DNA from: CATQHW01 sp965215345
Lineage (GTDB): Bacteria; Spirochaetota; Spirochaetia; SZUA-6; Bin103
Length of the DNA: 64,000 bases
Assembly: GCA_965215345.1 (NCBI GenBank)
Contig: CBDCDL010000002.1
Coordinates: 2,356,001-2,420,000 of the forward strand
Direction of reading: 5' to 3'
This document shows, piece after piece, positions 15,629 to 25,134 of the stretch. The notes below the pieces were generated by a model. That model saw nothing but the letters and a program-made list of their open reading frames with translations, made no database searches and was not told where the DNA came from. Both the position numbers and the translations under genes were made by a program. Positions within the stretch are counted from its first letter, which is position 1. Each line of letters begins with the position of its first letter.

Positions 15629-18597
15629 CGCCGGTGCTGTCGGTCGCGCGCAAGGAGGTGCTGAGCTCCTTCAGCTCGCCGCTGGCCTTCATCGCGGTGG
15701 GCGCGTTCCTGGCGGCGACCCTGTTCACGTTCTTCTGGGTGGAGGCGTTCTTCGCGCGCGGCATCGCCGACGTGCGCCCGCTGTTCGCCTGGATGCCGCT
15801 GCTGGTCATGCTGCTGGCGGCGGCGCTGGGCATGCGCCAATGGAGCGAGGAGCAGCGCTCCGGGACGCTGGAGATCCTGCTCACCCTGCCGGTGCGGCCG
15901 ATCGCGCTGGTGATGGGAAAGTTCCTGGCGATCGAGGTGCTGGTGGCCACGGCGCTGCTGCTGACCCTGCCGTTGCCGCTGACCGTCGCGCTGCTCGGCG
16001 ACCTGGACCCGGGGCCGGTGATCGGCGGCTACCTGGCGTCGCTGCTGATGGCGGGCGCCTACGCCGCGCTCGCCCTGTTCCTGTCGTCGCGCACCGCCAA
16101 CCAGATCGTCGCCTTCATCACCACCGCCGTGGTGGGCGGCGCGCTCTACCTGGTCGGCACGCCGGGAGTCACCGACTTCGCGGGGGGCGCCGGCAACCTG
16201 CTGCGGCAGCTCGGCACCGGCAGCCGCTTCGCCTCGATCGAGCGCGGCGTCCTGGATCTTCGCGACCTGGTCTACTACCTGTCGCTCACCGCCGGTTTCC
16301 TGGCCGCCGGCGTGCTGGCGCTGGACGCCAAGCGGTGGAGCCGCGGCGCCGTGACGGCGCGTTACCGCCGGCGCGCGCTGGCTGCCGCCGCGCTGGCTGC
16401 CGCCAACCTGATCCTGCTCAACGTGTGGCTGGGGCCGTTCGCGCGCCTGCGCGTCGATCTCACGGCCGACCGTGCCTACTCCCTGTCGCCGGCGACGGTC
16501 TCGCTGCTGCAGGGTCTGCCCGAGCCGCTCGCGATCCGCGCCTACCTGAGCGAGCGCACCCATCCGCTGCTGGCGCCGCTGACTCCGCAGATCGGCGACC
16601 TGCTGGAGGAGTATCGCATCGCCGGGCGCGGCACGGTCACCGCCGAAGTGATCGACCCGGGCGGCGACCCGGAGGCCGAGGAGGAGGCCGTGCAGGCCTA
16701 CAACGTCCGGCCCACGCCCTTCCAGGTCGAGGACCGTTTCGAGCAGGGCATCGTCAACTCCTACTTCGACGTGGTGGTCAGCTACGGCGACCAGTACGAG
16801 GTGCTGGGGTTCCAGGACCTGATCCGCATCGACCGTGGCCGCGACGGCATCACCGAGGTGCGCCTGCGCAACTTCGAGTACGACCTGACCCGCGCCATCA
16901 AGAAGGCGTCGTCCGGGTTCCGGAGCGTCGACTCGCTGTTCGCGGCGCTGCGCGACCCCGTGGAGCTGGCGCTGTACGTGACGCCGGACACGCTGCCGGC
17001 GGACCTGGACGAGCCGCGCTCGGTGGTGTCCGAGGCCGCCGCGGCGCTGGCCGAACGGTCGGGCGGGGCGCTGGTGTTCCGGGAGATCGACCCCGGTCCG
17101 GAGGGGGCCGACGGCCGCCAGGAGCTGGCCGAACGGTACGGCTTGCAGCCGATCGCGGTATCGCTGTTCTCGACGGAGACCTACTACTTCGACCTGATCC
17201 TGGAGTCGGCCGGCCAGACGTTCATCGTCCGGCCGGCCGACGAGTACAGCGCCGCGTCGGTCACCGCCGCGGTCGAGGCGACGCTGAAGCGCGTCGCTCC
17301 GGGGTTCCTGCGCACCGTCGGCGTACGCCTGCCGCCCGCGGGGCCCGCGCAGGATCCCTTCGGGAGGCCGCAGCAGCCGTTCGCGTCCTGGCAGCTCCTG
17401 CAGCAGCAGCTCTCCGACGACTACGCCGTGCAGCGGGTGGATCTGAGCCGGGGGGAGGTGCCCGCGCAGGTCGACGCGCTGCTAGTCGTGGCGCCGCAGG
17501 CGCTGAGCGACCGGGAGCGGTTCGCCGTCGACCAGTACCTGATGCGCGGCGGCGCCCTGCTGGTGGCCGCGGGCAGCCACCGCGCCGCCGCCGACCCGCT
17601 CAGCGAGGGCATCTCGCTGAACCGCGCCGGCGAGGGGATGGCGGCACTGCTCGATGCCTACGGCGTGAGCGTCGCTCCGCGCGTGGTCATGGACCCGCAG
17701 AACGAGTCGTTTCCGACCACCATACGGAGCGGTTCGATCCTGCAGATCCGCCCGATCGACTACCCGTACTTCGTGGACGTGCGCCGGGACGGCATGTCGC
17801 GCACCCATCCGATCACGTCCTCGCTGGAGGCGGTGACCCTCAACTGGGCGTCGCCGCTGGCCGTGGACGGCGCGCTGGCCGCCGGCCGGCAGGTGGAGGT
17901 GCTGCTGCATTCGACCGCCGGGGCATGGACCACGGAGGAGCCGGCCTCGCAGCCGGACTTCGGGCGCTATCCGGACACCGGCTTCGCGCGCGGCGACGAC
18001 CGCCAGGAGTGGCCGTTGGCCGTGGCGGTCACCGGTCGCTTCCGCAGTGCGTTCGCGGAGTCCGGTCCACCGCCGGGCGACGGGACGGACGGCGAAGCTG
18101 ACGGCCGCCGCTCGGCGATCGAGGCATCGCCGGAGGAGACCCGCCTGGTGGTGTTCGGCTCGGGCGAGTTCCTCAATGACACGATCATGAGCCTGTCGGC
18201 GAGCCTGCACGGGGAGCGCTACCTGAACAGCCTGCAGGTGCTGCAGAACGCCGTGGACTGGGCGGTGGAGGACTTGGCCCTGCTGGGCATCCGCTCCGAG
18301 GGAGCGGTGACCCGGCTGCTGCTGCCGATCGACGACTCGGCGCGGCGCGCCTGGGAGGTGATCAACTACGCCGTGGTGGCGCTGCTGCTCGGCGCGGTGG
18401 GCGTGGTGTGGTGGATGCGGCGGCGCGGCGAGCGGCCGATGTACGGTACCGCAGAGAGCGGCGCGCGCACCGCAGGGCAGGCGACGGACGGGCAGGCGAC
18501 GGACGGGCAGGCGACGGACGGGCAGGCGACGGACGGGCAGGCGACGGACGGGCAGGCGACGGACGGGCAGGCGACGGACGGGGAGGACGGCGCGTGA
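15625..18597 (+). CDS. Fused ABC-2 permease and GldG-type auxiliary protein
   Basis: About 990 residues. Residues 1-240 are an ABC-2 permease (GldF-like) opening LTPVLSVARKEVLSSFSSPL with six membrane segments and the EEQRSGTLEILLTLPV cytoplasmic motif. From about residue 245 a GldG-type half follows: one membrane anchor, LRVDLTADRAYSLSPATVSL, a large periplasmic ABC_transp_aux domain (VDALLVVAPQALSDRERFAV, QYLMRGGALL), and a final membrane helix before a cytoplasmic tail. GldF and GldG are more often separate genes. The tail ends in seven QATDG repeats. Start: TTG at 15625, overlapping gldA; no ATG is available before the first membrane helix. Confidence 0.82.
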   Translation: MTPVLSVARKEVLSSFSSPLAFIAVGAFLAATLFTFFWVEAFFARGIADVRPLFAWMPLLVMLLAAALGMRQWSEEQRSGTLEILLTLPVRPIALVMGKFLAIEVLVATALLLTLPLPLTVALLGDLDPGPVIGGYLASLLMAGAYAALALFLSSRTANQIVAFITTAVVGGALYLVGTPGVTDFAGGAGNLLRQLGTGSRFASIERGVLDLRDLVYYLSLTAGFLAAGVLALDAKRWSRGAVTARYRRRALAAAALAAANLILLNVWLGPFARLRVDLTADRAYSLSPATVSLLQGLPEPLAIRAYLSERTHPLLAPLTPQIGDLLEEYRIAGRGTVTAEVIDPGGDPEAEEEAVQAYNVRPTPFQVEDRFEQGIVNSYFDVVVSYGDQYEVLGFQDLIRIDRGRDGITEVRLRNFEYDLTRAIKKASSGFRSVDSLFAALRDPVELALYVTPDTLPADLDEPRSVVSEAAAALAERSGGALVFREIDPGPEGADGRQELAERYGLQPIAVSLFSTETYYFDLILESAGQTFIVRPADEYSAASVTAAVEATLKRVAPGFLRTVGVRLPPAGPAQDPFGRPQQPFASWQLLQQQLSDDYAVQRVDLSRGEVPAQVDALLVVAPQALSDRERFAVDQYLMRGGALLVAAGSHRAAADPLSEGISLNRAGEGMAALLDAYGVSVAPRVVMDPQNESFPTTIRSGSILQIRPIDYPYFVDVRRDGMSRTHPITSSLEAVTLNWASPLAVDGALAAGRQVEVLLHSTAGAWTTEEPASQPDFGRYPDTGFARGDDRQEWPLAVAVTGRFRSAFAESGPPPGDGTDGEADGRRSAIEASPEETRLVVFGSGEFLNDTIMSLSASLHGERYLNSLQVLQNAVDWAVEDLALLGIRSEGAVTRLLLPIDDSARRAWEVINYAVVALLLGAVGVVWWMRRRGERPMYGTAESGARTAGQATDGQATDGQATDGQATDGQATDGQATDGQATDGEDGA
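18481..18585 (+). repeat. 15-bp tandem repeat, seven copies, in the permease tail
   Basis: The unit GCGACGGACGGGCAG is repeated without change seven times (the last unit diverges at its end), encoding QATDG repeats. Because the unit is a multiple of three, gain or loss of copies keeps the frame, so copy number may vary between strains. It ends about 10 bp before the DUF4340 start. Confidence 0.9.
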
Positions 18598-19586
18598 TCG
18601 CGGCGCTGCGTGGCGAGCGGGGCGTGACTGTTCTGGCAGCGGTCCTGGCCGTGCAGGTCGCGGTCCTGGTGGTCACCCGGTTGCCGGGACGCGAAGCGGC
18701 GCCGGAGCCGCTGCTGGCGGGCCTTCAGGCGGACGCGGTGACCCGCATCGAGATCGGGGACGGCGCGGACGGACACGTCGTGATGGACCGCGAAGGGGAC
18801 GGCTGGGTGCTGAGCGACGCCGGCGGCTACCCGGCCGACGGAACCCGCATCGCCGGACTGCTGGACCGGCTGGCCGCCGCCCGACGGGATCGGCTGGTGG
18901 CGCGCACCGAGGCGGGCCGGCTGGAGCTGCGCGTGGCGCCGGACGGCTTCGAGCGCCGCGTGCGCATCGACGCCGGCGCGGACGGGCACCTGCTGTACGT
19001 CGGCACCACCGCCGGCACCGGCGCCGGGCACGTGCGCGTGGACGGCGAGGACGAGGTATGGAGCGTCGACGGAATGGCGCCCTGGCAGATGGCCGCCGAC
19101 CGGTCCGATTGGGTCGATCCGGTCTACCTGCGCGTCGAAGCCGATCGGATCGCCGCCTTCGAGCTGGTGAACGCGGCCGGCTCGTTCCGCTTCGTGCGGT
19201 CGGACGGGGAGTGGACCTCGCCCGTGCCGGGGGCCGGCGAAGTCCTGGACCAGGAGCGCGTGACCGCTTTCGTGGACCGGCTGAGCACGCTGCGGATGCG
19301 CCGCCCGCTCGGCACCGAGCCGCCCGGCGACTACGGGCTGGCCGAGCGGGCGGCGGAAGTGCGGCTCGCGCTGAGCCCGGACGAGGACGGGGAAGCCGGC
19401 ACCCTGGATCTCCTGATCCTGGCCGGCGGGGACGACGATGACGACTACGTCGTGAAGAGCTCCGATTCGGAGTATTATGTGGAGGTGCCGAGCTTCACGC
19501 TCGCCGATCTGGTCGACGCAGACCGGTCGACGTTCGTGACGGCCGACGACACGGGCGGCTCGCCAACCGGCGATTCAGCGCAGTGA
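18594..19586 (+). CDS. DUF4340 domain protein
   Basis: About 330 residues from the GTG at 18594, which overlaps the permease stop (GTGA). There is one N-terminal membrane anchor (VTVLAAVLAVQVAVLVV) followed by an extracytoplasmic domain with repeated beta segments (DGWVLSDAGGYPADGTRI, WMSVDG/WQMAADRSDWVD, EYYVEVPSFTLADL). This is the DUF4340 layout, a family found next to GldF/GldG-type transporters, and is probably a component of that envelope complex. Substrate unknown. Confidence 0.75.
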   Translation: MIAALRGERGVTVLAAVLAVQVAVLVVTRLPGREAAPEPLLAGLQADAVTRIEIGDGADGHVVMDREGDGWVLSDAGGYPADGTRIAGLLDRLAAARRDRLVARTEAGRLELRVAPDGFERRVRIDAGADGHLLYVGTTAGTGAGHVRVDGEDEVWSVDGMAPWQMAADRSDWVDPVYLRVEADRIAAFELVNAAGSFRFVRSDGEWTSPVPGAGEVLDQERVTAFVDRLSTLRMRRPLGTEPPGDYGLAERAAEVRLALSPDEDGEAGTLDLLILAGGDDDDDYVVKSSDSEYYVEVPSFTLADLVDADRSTFVTADDTGGSPTGDSAQ

Positions 19587-19632
19587 CCAGCCGCCCGCCG
19601 GACAATTCGAAAGCACATTCGGAGGTAATCGA

Positions 19633-21045
19633 ATGAAGATGCATGTGGGCGGCGCCTGGGTGGATGCCGCCGAGACGATCGACGTACTGAATCCGTTCGA
19701 CGGATCGGTCGTGGACACGGTGCCGCGCGCGACCATGGACGACGTGCAGACGGCGCTGGCGACCGCCCGGAAAGCCGCCGGACAGGTGGCGGCCATGACC
19801 GGATACGAGCGCTACCAGATCCTGCACCGGGCATCGGAGCTGATGGTCGAGCGCGCCGCGGAGCTGTCGAAGATCATCACCCTGGAAGAAGGCAAGCCGG
19901 TCGGCGAGGCGAACATCGAGGTGGAGCGCGCCACCGAGATCATCGCGCTGTCCGCCGAGGAGGCCAAGCGCCTCGGCGGCGAGGTGCTGCCGCTGGACGG
20001 CGCGCCCGGCGTGCGCGACAAGGTGGGCTTCACCCTGCGCGTGCCGTGCGGCGTGGTCGTCGGCATCAGCCCGTTCAACTTCCCGCTGCACCTGGTCTGC
20101 CACAAGGTCGGCCCCGCGTTCGCGGCCGGCAACGCCATCGTCCTCAAGCCCGCGACCGACACCCCGCTGTCCGGCCTCAAGGTGATCGAGCTGCTGGTGG
20201 ACGCCGGCGCCCCGCCGGAGGCGGTGCAGTGCCTGACCGGCTCCGGCGGCGAGATCGGCGACGCGCTCTGCGGCGATCCGAGCGTGCGCAAGATCACCTT
20301 CACCGGCAGCCGCGACGTGGGCGAGCACATCTGCAAGGTCGCGGGCCTGAAGAAGGTGACCATGGAGCTCGGCTCCAACGCGCCGTTCGTGGTGATGCCC
20401 GACGCGGACCCGGAGAAGGTTGCCAAGGCCGCCGCCATGTCCGGCTACTCGAATGCCGGTCAGGTCTGCATTTCGACGCAGCGCGTGCTGGCGCATACGG
20501 ACGCGTACGCCGACTTCGTGGACGCCTTCAAGGCGGAAGTCGATTCGATCAACACCGGCAATCCGCTGCACGCCGACAGCAAGATGGGGCCGATGATCCG
20601 CCAGTCAGACGCCGAGCGCGTGCAGGGCTGGGTCACGGAGGCGGTCAACGGTGGAGCCACGCTGGTCGTCGGCGGTGACCTCGACGGGCAGATGATGCAG
20701 CCGACCGTGTTGGAGGGCGTCAGCCCGGAGATGCGCATCTCCTGCGACGAGGTGTTCGGCCCCGTGGTGGGCATCACCAGGGTGGACGACATCGACCAGG
20801 CGATCGCGCTGGCCAACGACACCAACTACGGCCTGAGCGCCGCCATCTTCACCGAGAACGTGAACTGGGCCATGCAGTACGTCCGCCAGGTCGAGTCCGG
20901 CAACATCCACGTAAACTGGGGTACCCAGTGGCGGGCCGACCTGATGCCGTACGGCGGCCTCAAGGACTCCGGGATGGGCAAGGAAGGGCCGAAGTACGCG
21001 GTCGAGGAGATGACCGAGACGAAGATGTGCGTCTTCCACCTGTAG
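19633..21045 (+). CDS. NAD(P)-dependent aldehyde dehydrogenase
   Basis: 470 residues with all ALDH hallmarks: the cofactor segment GISPFNFPLHLVCHKVGPAF, the general base Glu in VTMELGSNAPFVV, and the catalytic Cys in AGQVCISTQRV. The close is PYGGLKDSGMGKEGPKYAVEEMTE. It resembles lactaldehyde/succinate-semialdehyde dehydrogenases; the exact substrate cannot be read from sequence. An excellent GGAGGT ribosome-binding site lies upstream. The glutaredoxin-like gene follows after 10 bp. Confidence 0.9.
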   Translation: MKMHVGGAWVDAAETIDVLNPFDGSVVDTVPRATMDDVQTALATARKAAGQVAAMTGYERYQILHRASELMVERAAELSKIITLEEGKPVGEANIEVERATEIIALSAEEAKRLGGEVLPLDGAPGVRDKVGFTLRVPCGVVVGISPFNFPLHLVCHKVGPAFAAGNAIVLKPATDTPLSGLKVIELLVDAGAPPEAVQCLTGSGGEIGDALCGDPSVRKITFTGSRDVGEHICKVAGLKKVTMELGSNAPFVVMPDADPEKVAKAAAMSGYSNAGQVCISTQRVLAHTDAYADFVDAFKAEVDSINTGNPLHADSKMGPMIRQSDAERVQGWVTEAVNGGATLVVGGDLDGQMMQPTVLEGVSPEMRISCDEVFGPVVGITRVDDIDQAIALANDTNYGLSAAIFTENVNWAMQYVRQVESGNIHVNWGTQWRADLMPYGGLKDSGMGKEGPKYAVEEMTETKMCVFHL

Positions 21046-21055
21046 GGCGAACGCG

Positions 21056-21289
21056 ATGGCGGTACGCATGTACACGACGCCGAGCTGCGGCTACTGCACG
21101 CAGCTCAAGCGCTACCTGCGCGAACGGCAGGTGAAGTTCACGGAGTACGACATCAGCCGCGACGAACGCAAGGCGGCCGAGATCGCGCATCGCTCCCGGC
21201 AGCACGGCGTGCCGGTGCTCGACTACAACGGCGCCATCGTCGTCGGCTTCGACCGCGAGCGCATCGACCGCCTGATCGCCAGGGGTTGA
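21056..21289 (+). CDS. Glutaredoxin-like redox protein
   Basis: 77 residues with a thioredoxin fold: MYTTPSCGYCTQLKRYLRE holds a CxxC redox site (CGYC), followed by the cis-Pro segment HGVPVLDYNGAIVVGFD. It is similar in size to NrdH/mycoredoxin-type and UXX-star glutaredoxins. It is cotranscribed with the aldehyde dehydrogenase and ends at a strong hairpin. Confidence 0.88.
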   Translation: MAVRMYTTPSCGYCTQLKRYLRERQVKFTEYDISRDERKAAEIAHRSRQHGVPVLDYNGAIVVGFDRERIDRLIARG

Positions 21290-21294
21290 CGCCA

Positions 21295-21339
21295 CGGGGC
21301 TGTCGGATTGGCTGCGCCAGCGACAATCCGACAGCCCCG
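21295..21339. terminator. Strong hairpin after the glutaredoxin gene
   Basis: CGGGGCTGTCGGATTG (21295-21310) and CAATCCGACAGCCCCG (21324-21339) make a perfect 16-bp stem with a 13-nt loop between convergent genes, suited to act in both directions. The core CTGTCGG...CCGACAG recurs in the hairpin at 27773-27818. Confidence 0.75.
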
Positions 21340-21412
21340 CGTGCCGGACGAACCTCCGATTCCGGCATCTCCCGCACAGGGCCGGCTCGACGCTTACACG
21401 CCGGTGGCGGAT

Positions 21413-23653
21413 TCAGGCACGGATTCGCTCTACAAGAGACTCGTAAAACGTGCGGATCTGATGGTCCTGCTCGTCCTCGTTCAAGATATCCTTCGACCGT
21501 CTGATGTGAAAGAGGTCGGTTCCGCGACCTGACATCGACTTGCGTTCGCGGCGCGCCAAGCCGTGATCCTCGAGCAACGAGAGCAGCTCCCCCCACCGCG
21601 GATCCGTGACGAACTGAGGGAAGCCGCCCTTCTGATCGAGAGGAATCCAGTACATCTTGCTTCGACACGCGCGACCGAGTAGCTTTGGCAGAGGACGGTC
21701 ACGCAACTCGTTGGGAACCAATCCCGAGACGCCTTGCTCGGTCGGAAGGTCGTTCCTTCCGTGTCTGTCGAGCCAGCGCTCGATCGAGATGGGATTTGTA
21801 ATGACGGCGGTTGAGCGATCGCGAAACCCCTCGCACTGAATTCGCGAAGGAACAGGAAGCGAAGGCGGGACGCGCGTTGTTTCATCGACGATGAGGGTTG
21901 TGACTGTCGCTGAGACGAACGTCAAGTCCTGTAGATCAGCTCCCCGGACGTCCAGTTGATTTACCACGACGTTGTTGATCGCCGCTGACGGCGCAGTACC
22001 CCGTATCAACGCTTCATCCATGTCGAGATTTCGGAGCATCAGGTTGTCGGCCCCCTCCATCGCCGGGAGCATGGTCACCAGCCAAGCGCCGAGATTCCTC
22101 ACGCCTTGATCGATCCTCGAATACGTCTCGACGAGACCAGATGCTGCCTCGAAGAAATCGCGGATGCGTTCGGGAGCCCGGCCTGCATAATCCAGAACAA
22201 GGTCGTTGAAGGCTGTGAGGAAGTCTGCTCCCATGATGTTACGCCTGACGTATTTCGGGACCTCTCCATTCACGACCGCATCGATCGTCTCCTCGCTGAG
22301 GAAGTGATTGAAAACCTGGGAGTGTGCGAACCGTCGGTAGTTGGGCGCGTCATCCTTCTCCAGGAAGGCCATGACTGCTGCCCGGTGCTTGAGTCTCGCT
22401 ATGACCTCGGAGGACGTGTCTTCCGGCATGACCATGTCGACGAGCCACTCCAGCATCCGCTCGTCGATGGCTTCCGTCCCGTCCTCCGCGATGGATCGAG
22501 CGACCTCGCGAAGAAGACGGCGTACGTAACTACGGCGCTGGTCTTCATCCAGAACGCTGTCAACCGCGTCGCCAAATGTGCCGGCTTCGCGATCGACCAT
22601 CAATTCTACCAGGAACGCGAGCGGACTGCCGGCTATCTTGTGCTGAATAGCCGAGACGGCTTCGGGGTTGGCGAGCTGCGATAGAAAAAAGGGCCGTAGC
22701 GCGTACGAGTCAGGTTCGAAGAGCTCGTCCGCGTCCCTGAGGTTGTCCTCCGACCAGCCGTTGCTGTTCAGCCAGCCTTTCGCGGTTGCCGGCGGGGGAG
22801 CCTGCAAGGACAGCACATGAACGTCATCACGTTCGGTAAGCGAAGTGATATTCGCTTTGATCCGCTCGTGCCCAATGAAGGTCTCCCGTCCGGCAAGGAT
22901 GAGCGTTCCGATGCCGCGAACCTGGTCCACGATCTCGTTGACCTGGTTCCAGGCGAGGTCGTAGCCGTTGGGGTCCGCCAGTTCATCGAAGCCGTCGATG
23001 GCGAGCGTCACCAGCCCGTGCCGCACGAGCACGGGAAGTTGATCGAAGGTAACCGACAAGCGCAGCGCTTGAAGGCTGAATGCGATCAGGTCCTGGAGGA
23101 ACGTCAGTACACGGCCCCGGCTCTTTACGTGGAGGATGAGCGGACGCCGTGAGGAGAGGTATCCATCGGCGCGCGAACGCGCAAGCAGATCGATGAACGT
23201 GGTCTTTCCGATGCCGGCCGGACCGTCGATCAGCATGATGTGGACTGATTGAACCTCGTGAGATTGCTCCACCAAGCGGTCGTCGAGCGCTCGGAGGTCG
23301 ATCAACGTGTCGCCAGGCTGCAGTAACCCCTTGACAGGAATGGGAGGGCCTATATCTCGCAGGGTTTGTCGCAGATATTTCTTCTGGTGGTCGGTCCAGC
23401 CTCGCAGGTTGCCCCATCGTTCCGATGCGAGTAGCGCGCGATACGAGGCATGAGTTCGGGATTCGTGGGTATCCACGGAGCGCTCGATCACCTTTCCCGC
23501 GCCGCCGTCGTGAAATTGCAGTTCCAACTCCTCGCCTTGGCGGAACATCCTTACGGTCAGGCGATCTCCCTGAATCGCCCCTCGGGGCGGCTCCGTGCCG
23601 AGATCGGCAAACGCCGCCAAGTCTTCGGTCAGCAGCGAATCTACGAGAATCAT
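21413..23653 (-). CDS. NACHT-type STAND NTPase, candidate defence protein
   Basis: About 746 residues from the ATG at 23653, which overlaps the NYN gene's stop by ATGA. Walker A is LIDGPAGIGKTTFIDLL (about residues 141-157) and Walker B is LVTLAIDGFDELAD (about 214-227), whose DGxDE form is the NACHT signature. A helical region follows, then about residues 560-610 with loose pentapeptide-like spacing (ADNLMLRNLDMDEALIRG). A C-terminal part has a winged-helix look (RGTDLFHIRRSKDIL). The N-terminal 130 residues are of unknown type and may be a small effector or sensor. Bacterial NACHT proteins are known phage sensors; here a separate nuclease gene is coupled to one. The role is inferred. Confidence 0.75.
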   Translation of the reverse strand: MILVDSLLTEDLAAFADLGTEPPRGAIQGDRLTVRMFRQGEELELQFHDGGAGKVIERSVDTHESRTHASYRALLASERWGNLRGWTDHQKKYLRQTLRDIGPPIPVKGLLQPGDTLIDLRALDDRLVEQSHEVQSVHIMLIDGPAGIGKTTFIDLLARSRADGYLSSRRPLILHVKSRGRVLTFLQDLIAFSLQALRLSVTFDQLPVLVRHGLVTLAIDGFDELADPNGYDLAWNQVNEIVDQVRGIGTLILAGRETFIGHERIKANITSLTERDDVHVLSLQAPPPATAKGWLNSNGWSEDNLRDADELFEPDSYALRPFFLSQLANPEAVSAIQHKIAGSPLAFLVELMVDREAGTFGDAVDSVLDEDQRRSYVRRLLREVARSIAEDGTEAIDERMLEWLVDMVMPEDTSSEVIARLKHRAAVMAFLEKDDAPNYRRFAHSQVFNHFLSEETIDAVVNGEVPKYVRRNIMGADFLTAFNDLVLDYAGRAPERIRDFFEAASGLVETYSRIDQGVRNLGAWLVTMLPAMEGADNLMLRNLDMDEALIRGTAPSAAINNVVVNQLDVRGADLQDLTFVSATVTTLIVDETTRVPPSLPVPSRIQCEGFRDRSTAVITNPISIERWLDRHGRNDLPTEQGVSGLVPNELRDRPLPKLLGRACRSKMYWIPLDQKGGFPQFVTDPRWGELLSLLEDHGLARRERKSMSGRGTDLFHIRRSKDILNEDEQDHQIRTFYESLVERIRA

Positions 23654-24357
23654 GTGGTCAACTCCATTAGCAGCCCGTTCAATTTGAGGAACGCTCGGCG
23701 AGTACGGCTTGGAGGTTGTCGATTGTTTGTTCGTCTGCGGCGTCGAGTTCTCACGATCAACACCCGGCCGCCATGAGGCCTGGTCCAGGATTCGGCGGTG
23801 AAGACCGGGGGTACGACATCGTCGTCGTCGGAGAGGATCAGCGCCCACTCGCCAGGGTCACTGTGCGCCCAAGCCAGGAGATCGGCAGCGAGAGCGGTAT
23901 CGACCATTTTTTCAGTCGGAGGTTCATGGCTGACCTGCTGGCGTAGCGTGTTCGGCAGATGGATCGGTGGGCGAGTATGTCTCCTCTCGGGCAGAGCAGA
24001 CATCAAAGTGTGACTGTACCGTACGTCTGAGGAAAAGACTACGTTCGGCGTCCGCGACAACCGGGAGAAGTCGGTTTGTGCCACCGTGGTCGTGATGGCG
24101 TCGAAGTTCTCGGTGCGCTGCCAGCCCTTGTACCAGCCGTGATAGAGACGGAACGCCACGTCGAATCGAATGGTCGGCGCGTCGCGTGCCAAGGCCCTGC
24201 CGATGACGGCGGCCGTTCGCGCCAGCGTTCGCTGCGCTCTGTCTTCCGGCTTGGACTCAGGAGCACCGGTGTTGCGTATCTGCGTGTTCCAGTCGACGAA
24301 CGCGGTGACTGGAATCGGTCTTGAATCGGAAGTCGTTCGCTTCGGATCGGGTTTCAT
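23650..24357 (-). CDS. NYN-domain (PIN-like) putative nuclease
   Basis: 235 residues. It opens VTAFVDWNTQIRNTG with the first acidic residue and Asn of NYN/LabA-type nucleases, continues with a helix in DTALAADLLAWAHS (second acidic site), and ends the core with ALILSDDDDVVPPVFTA, the third acidic cluster. This is the NYN/PIN-like metal-dependent RNase arrangement. The C-terminal tail is basic (VRTRRRRRTNNR). Both ends overlap neighbours by 4 bp: the alkD-like gene upstream and the NACHT NTPase downstream. The most economical reading is a nuclease effector controlled by the NTPase (inference). Confidence 0.78.
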   Translation of the reverse strand: MKPDPKRTTSDSRPIPVTAFVDWNTQIRNTGAPESKPEDRAQRTLARTAAVIGRALARDAPTIRFDVAFRLYHGWYKGWQRTENFDAITTTVAQTDFSRLSRTPNVVFSSDVRYSHTLMSALPERRHTRPPIHLPNTLRQQVSHEPPTEKMVDTALAADLLAWAHSDPGEWALILSDDDDVVPPVFTAESWTRPHGGRVLIVRTRRRRRTNNRQPPSRTRRAFLKLNGLLMELTT

Positions 24358-25081
24358 CCCGGCCTCGTTATCGACTGACGGCGCTGCAGGTAGCTGCGGC
24401 GCCGTTCGGGCTCGAACTTCTCGATCGCGTAACGCAGCATCGTGCGCGGCATGCGGGCGGCGTGGCGGTCCAGGAAGCGCTCCTCGGTCGCCAAGTCGCG
24501 CTTGCCGATCTCGCGCAGCATCCAGCCGACCGCCTTGTGGATCAGGTCGTGCGGGTGGTCACGCAGCAACTCGGCCAGCCGCAGCGTGTCCTCGAACTGC
24601 CCGGCACGGATGAAGGCGAAGGTGGCGAGCACGGCCGCCCGTTGCCGCCACAGGTGACCGGAACCCGCCAGCTCGTAGAGCACGGCGCGGTCGCCGTCGA
24701 GCAGATGGGCGCCCAGGATGTGCGGCGCCGAACCGTCCACCAAGTCCCAACTGTTCACCGCGTCCAGGTGGTCGAGGTAGAAGGCAGCGATTGCCTCCCG
24801 CTCTGCCGACGCCGCGCGCCGGTAGCCGTCGGCCAGCACGAACAGCGCCGCTTGCCGGTGCTCGTGCCAGGGACTGGCCAGCACGTCCGCCAGGTCGGGG
24901 AGCGAAGCTCGCGATGGCGGCGGGCGATCGCCCGTACCTCCGGCACGCGCAGCCCCAGGAAGCGGTCCCCCTCTCCGTACTCCCCCGGTCCCGTGCGGAA
25001 GAACCGCTGCAGGTGCCGTGCGCGCTCCGGGTCGCGGGCGCCGTCCAACTCCGCGCACAGCGCACGTGCGGGGCTTCTCAT
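24354..25081 (-). pseudogene. AlkD-like DNA alkylation repair protein, frameshifted
   Basis: The N-terminal part reads from the ATG at 25081 (MRSPARALCAELDGARDPER, RFLGLRVPEVRAIARRHREL). At about 24897-24901 the frame changes, and the rest continues PDLADVLASPWHEHRQAALF, NSWDLVDGSAPHILG and LIHKAVGWMLREIGKRD to the stop at 24354. Joined, it gives about 242 residues with the HEAT-like repeats of the AlkD family, which excise alkylated purines; WDLVD and KAVGWMLRE are family landmarks. One base appears to be missing at the frame change. The stop overlaps the NYN start, so it may be the first gene of that operon, or a conserved neighbour. Confidence 0.75.
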
Positions 25082-25134
25082 CGCCCGCGGATCATAGCTC
25101 AGCCCGCGCGCTCTTTGTGAGCCTTCACGAAGCG

